Assembly: GCA_021806055.1 (NCBI GenBank)
Contig: JAJZYE010000040.1
Location: 1 to 7,572 of the forward strand
DNA: 7,572 nucleotides
Direction: 5' to 3'
Origin: Actinomycetes bacterium
GTDB lineage: Bacteria > Actinomycetota > Acidimicrobiia > Acidimicrobiales > RAAP-2
Numbering within the stretch: the first letter of the stretch is position 1; every line of letters starts with the position of its first letter. Under the pieces are notes generated by a model, which did not search any database, was not told the DNA's origin, and worked only from the letters and a program-made list of their open reading frames with translations. A program made the position numbers and the translations under genes. Shown in pieces: positions 5,484 to 7,572 of this stretch.

Positions 5484-7057
5484 CCATCGCTCAGACGGTG
5501 CTGGGCGTTCTCGCGGGACTCGGTCTCGCCCTGGGTTTCGCCGCGCAGATGGCGCGCTGGCTGCGGGTGCTCCAGCGCGAGCACTACGACCCGTCCTCGA
5601 TGCGTCGTTTCCTCGCGCGGTGGTCGACGCCGCCCGTGGCGTCGGCGACGGCGCCGCTGCGCGTGCGCGATCGGCGACCGGTGACGCTGAGCCACGTCCT
5701 GTTCGTGGTCCTCGTCGTGGCGGTCGTGCTGCGCGCGGACGTCCTCGCCGTCCTGAGCGCCATCGCCTACGGCCTGGTCTGCCCGTGGGGCCTGTCGGTG
5801 CGGGGACGGACGAGCCCGCTGGTCTGGACGCGGCGCCTGCGCACGATCGCGGTGCTCGCGTCGGTTGTGGCGCTGGCGATCGCCGCGGCGGGTGCGTGGA
5901 GCGCGCGTCCCTGGCTGGCGGCCGTCGCGATGGTCTGGGCGGTGCCACTCCTGCTGGACGTGACGACACGCCTGCTGCACCCCTTCGAGGAGCGCCGGGC
6001 TCGCGAGTACGTCGAACGGGCGAGTGCGCGGGTGCGTGAGGTCGCGCCCCGGGTTGTGGCGATCACCGGCTCCTACGGCAAGACCTCGACGAAGAACCAC
6101 CTGATGGACCTGCTGCGCGACGACGGGGCGGTCGTGGCGTCACCGCGCAGTTTCAACAACCGGGCGGGGCTGTCGCGCGCGATCAACGAGAATCTCGCGA
6201 GCGGGACCCGTATCTTCATCGCGGAGATGGGCACCTACGGACCCGGTGAGATTCGAGCGCTGTGCGACTGGTGTGTGCCCGAGATGGCCGTCGTGACCGC
6301 CATCGGCCCGGTCCACCTGGAGCGGATGGGTTCACTGGACGTGATCGACGCGGCCAAGTTCGAGATCACGGAGCGAGCGTCCATCGTGGTGGTGAACGTC
6401 GACGACCCGCGCCTCGCTCGCTGGGTACCACGGCTTCTGGCTCAGGGGCGACGCGTACGCACGGCGGGGTCGCACACGCCCGACGCGGCCGTGCGCGTGA
6501 TCGAGGAAGGTGGGCGGTGGCGGGTGGTGCTCGACGGCGAGGTCGCGGCCGACGTGGATACGGTCGCGGGCCTCCAGGCGACCAACGTGGCGTGCGCGGT
6601 CGCGGCTGCCCTCGACCTGGGCGTTGATCGGCGTGACCTCGCCGCGCGGCTGACGCGCCTGCACGCGGTGTCGAATCGTGCGCAGGTGGTGGCCAGTCCA
6701 TCGGGGGTGATGGTGATCGACGACACCTTCAACGCGAATCCCGCGAGTGCGCGCGCCGCGATCGCGCTGCTCACGTCGTTGGCGGTGAGCGGTCGTCGCG
6801 TCGTGGTGACGCCGGGGATGGTTGAACTGGGCTCGCTGCAGCACGGCGAGAATCTGGTCCTCGCCCAGCAGGTTCTCGCTCGCGGCGCCGAGCTGGTGGT
6901 AGTGGGCCGCACCAATGCCGTGGCGCTGAGTGCCGGCGCCGAGCGGCGCGCGATGCGTGTTGACACCCGTGACGAGGCCGTCGCCTGGGTGCGCTCTCAC
7001 CTGGGACCCGGCGACGCGGTTCTCTATCTGAACGACCTTCCTGACCACTACCCGTGA
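5480..7057 (+). CDS. Membrane-anchored MurF-like Mur ligase
   Basis: The product has 525 residues. Residues 1-165 hold about four or five hydrophobic segments (roughly 4-22, 71-100, 121-139, 144-160) and an arginine-rich loop containing LQREHYDP (31-38). The rest is a Mur ligase: P-loop GSYGKTST (197-204), SFNNRAGLS (224-232), AEMGT with Glu249, GPVHLERMGS (276-285) and Lys293 in AAKFEI at the site of the carbamylated lysine. The C-terminal domain has DDTFNANP (414-421), the MurF-type version of the motif, and TPGMVELG (444-451). MurF adds D-Ala-D-Ala to the UDP-MurNAc-tripeptide; its own N-terminal nucleotide-sugar domain is absent here and membrane helices take its place. The true acceptor may therefore be lipid-linked or different. 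The start is GTG 5480 within a GTGA overlap with the hydrolase, and no Shine-Dalgarno sequence is visible. It lacks the MurT-specific zinc/DUF1727 features that I would expect in MurT. ATP-dependent amide ligation is well supported; the exact substrate is not. Confidence 0.88.
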   Translation: MTIAQTVLGVLAGLGLALGFAAQMARWLRVLQREHYDPSSMRRFLARWSTPPVASATAPLRVRDRRPVTLSHVLFVVLVVAVVLRADVLAVLSAIAYGLVCPWGLSVRGRTSPLVWTRRLRTIAVLASVVALAIAAAGAWSARPWLAAVAMVWAVPLLLDVTTRLLHPFEERRAREYVERASARVREVAPRVVAITGSYGKTSTKNHLMDLLRDDGAVVASPRSFNNRAGLSRAINENLASGTRIFIAEMGTYGPGEIRALCDWCVPEMAVVTAIGPVHLERMGSLDVIDAAKFEITERASIVVVNVDDPRLARWVPRLLAQGRRVRTAGSHTPDAAVRVIEEGGRWRVVLDGEVAADVDTVAGLQATNVACAVAAALDLGVDRRDLAARLTRLHAVSNRAQVVASPSGVMVIDDTFNANPASARAAIALLTSLAVSGRRVVVTPGMVELGSLQHGENLVLAQQVLARGAELVVVGRTNAVALSAGAERRAMRVDTRDEAVAWVRSHLGPGDAVLYLNDLPDHYP

Positions 7058-7327
7058 CGTCGGCGATCGGGTCGCGACGCACTGCCTCGGACAACCCTGT
7101 CGATCGCTTTCGCGGCGGGCGGCCCAAGTCACGACGGTCACGTGATCCGTGCGGTGAGAGAAATGGGGACCGGCTCGGCCGCGGCCGCGGTGTGGGTGGA
7201 TCCGTCGCGGGCGGCGTTGTCGCGAGCCAGTCAGTCGGGGCGACCGGCCACGTGACGGCGCGTGGTCGCTTCGGACGCGGTCGGACCGGACGTCGTGTGT
7301 GTCCGTTCTTTGCCTGTGGGTTGGTGA
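7058..7327 (+). pseudogene. Possible decayed gene remnant after the Mur ligase (weak)
   Basis: The reading frame continuing past the Mur ligase stop stays open for 65 codons to TGA 7253-7255, then for 23 more to TGA 7325-7327. It has no plausible start of its own. The translation contains LSIAFAAGGPSHD (GGPSHD at 7118-7135), later AVWVDPSRAALSRA and, after the first stop, DAVGPDVVCV. The GGPS turn after a hydrophobic strand and a later PDVV strand faintly recall the N-terminus of D-Ala-D-Ala ligases (GGxSxEH, then an xDVVF strand). The key Glu-His and all later ATP-grasp motifs are absent. This may be coincidence in G+C-rich DNA. Confidence 0.15.
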
Positions 7328-7341
7328 TCACGTCGCGTCAT

Positions 7342-7360
7342 CTCGCCCCCGTGGGGCGAG
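7342..7360. terminator. Perfect 8-bp hairpin, candidate terminator of the hydrolase-Mur ligase unit or operator
   Basis: CTCGCCCC (7342-7349) and GGGGCGAG (7353-7360) pair perfectly around a CGT loop. The stem has seven G-C pairs and one A-T pair, so it would be very stable. No run of T follows, so a classical intrinsic terminator is not shown, although T-poor terminators are reported in high-G+C actinobacteria. It ends 4 bases before a TACCGT hexamer, so an operator role for a rightward promoter is an alternative. Confidence 0.45.
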
Positions 7361-7364
7361 GCGG

Positions 7365-7376
7365 TACCGTTCCTAA
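7365..7376 (+). promoter_or_regulatory. Candidate -10 element (TACCGT) for a rightward transcript
   Basis: TACCGT (7365-7370), in the context GCGGTACCGT, resembles the TCGGTAACGT of the hydrolase promoter. The predicted transcript start is near 7377, at the left end of an A+T-richer patch (CTAACTAGTGAACATTATG). No supported coding region follows within the window, so this is only suggestive. Confidence 0.3.
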
Positions 7377-7381
7377 CTAGT

Positions 7382-7401
7382 GAACATTATGTGACGTGTT
7401 C
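7382..7401. repeat. Short inverted repeat GAACA-N10-TGTTC in the AT-richer patch
   Basis: GAACA (7382-7386) and TGTTC (7397-7401) form an inverted repeat with a 10-base spacer, about one helical turn apart plus the half-site. Such spacing fits binding by a dimeric regulator. It lies just downstream of the TACCGT hexamer. The arms are only 5 bases, so chance occurrence is quite possible. Confidence 0.3.
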
Positions 7402-7572
7402 CACTACGGGCCGACCGAACGGTCGTGTTGGCCCTGGCGCCACCGGTGCGTCCGACTCGCGGAGATAGGTCTTTGGTGCTGCGTGCCCACTCCCCTCGCC
7501 GGTCCCGGTGTTGCCCCTGGTGGGGTCGTCAGTCCTGGCCGTTCCCGGCACCGGCTGTCCGTCCGTCATCCT

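Larger units (their letters stand above)
7058..7572. other. Intergenic stretch without a supported gene
   Basis: Several frames are open on both strands, but none has the strong third-position G/C bias or the ordered protein character of the genes to the left. A 108-codon frame starting at a GTG in the Mur ligase stop (7054-7380) is Arg/Gly-rich and runs through the hairpin and promoter-like patch. A 60-codon frame on the - strand (7387-7569) has much lower third-position G+C than the real genes. I see no tRNA, rRNA, tmRNA or RNase P signature. The segment at 7374-7405 is notably richer in A+T than its surroundings, which suggests a promoter for something beginning near or beyond the right edge. 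Confidence 0.6.

Noticed and set aside
4647..5969. 440-codon open frame on the - strand across the promoter region, hydrolase and start of the Mur ligase
   Set aside because: It is very Arg/Pro/His-rich, has no domain signature, and runs opposite two clearly real genes and through the divergent promoters.
6332..7141. 269-codon open frame on the - strand opposite the end of the Mur ligase
   Set aside because: It has shadow composition (Arg and His rich) and no motifs; the opposite strand has intact Mur ligase motifs.
7054..7380. 108-codon frame starting in a GTGA overlap with the Mur ligase stop
   Set aside because: The overlap geometry is attractive, but the protein is Arg/Gly-rich without structure, third-position G+C is low for this genome, and it runs through the hairpin and the TACCGT hexamer.
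7391..7406. CRP/GlxR-like site (TGTGA-N6-CCAC)
   Set aside because: Only the left half matches the TGTGA-N6-TCACA pattern; the right half is too poor.
7387..7569. 60-codon frame on the - strand starting at ATG 7569
   Set aside because: It has a disordered Thr/Pro/Gly composition, reduced third-position G+C and no homology that I recognise. It might be a real small gene, but I cannot support it.
7402..7572. Structured RNA gene (tRNA, tmRNA, RNase P RNA, SRP RNA or riboswitch)
   Set aside because: Several short G+C stems can be drawn, such as CCCC-TGGT-GGGG at 7514-7525, but no conserved signature of these RNAs is present.

Overview
The window is very G+C-rich, with strongly G/C-biased third codon positions. 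GTG starts are frequent, genes overlap by 4 bases, and TANCGT hexamers sit just upstream of start codons with no Shine-Dalgarno sequence. Together these suggest an actinobacterium. The gene content and the near-leaderless gene starts would fit a lineage such as Acidimicrobiia, but that placement is inference; no marker gene here settles it.

Layout from left to right. (1) Positions 1-148, + strand: the C-terminal end of an exonuclease III-type AP endonuclease. (2) Positions 141-4672, - strand: a compact three-gene unit, read from right to left. It encodes a short UvrD/Rep-type helicase, a GlcD-type FAD-linked 2-hydroxyacid oxidase, and a benzoylformate decarboxylase/acetolactate synthase-like ThDP enzyme. 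The oxidase and the ThDP enzyme overlap by 4 bases. They could act in sequence: 2-hydroxyacid to 2-oxoacid, then decarboxylation or carboligation. (3) Positions 4673-4736: a 64-bp divergent promoter region with a TANCGT -10 hexamer facing each way, each placed 6 bases before a GTG, and a hyphenated palindrome between them. (4) Positions 4734-7057, + strand: an alpha/beta hydrolase overlapping by 4 bases a MurF-like Mur ligase whose N-terminal substrate domain is replaced by membrane segments. (5) Positions 7058-7572: about 515 bases with no gene I can support. They hold a perfect 8-bp hairpin, an AT-richer promoter-like patch and possibly a decayed remnant of a gene.

The most interesting points are the helicase that appears to lack the 2B subdomain, the membrane-anchored MurF-like ligase followed by a non-coding gap, the coupled oxidase/ThDP pair, and the back-to-back leaderless promoter. 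I see no CRISPR array, insertion sequence, rRNA or tRNA. No completely unknown system is evident.
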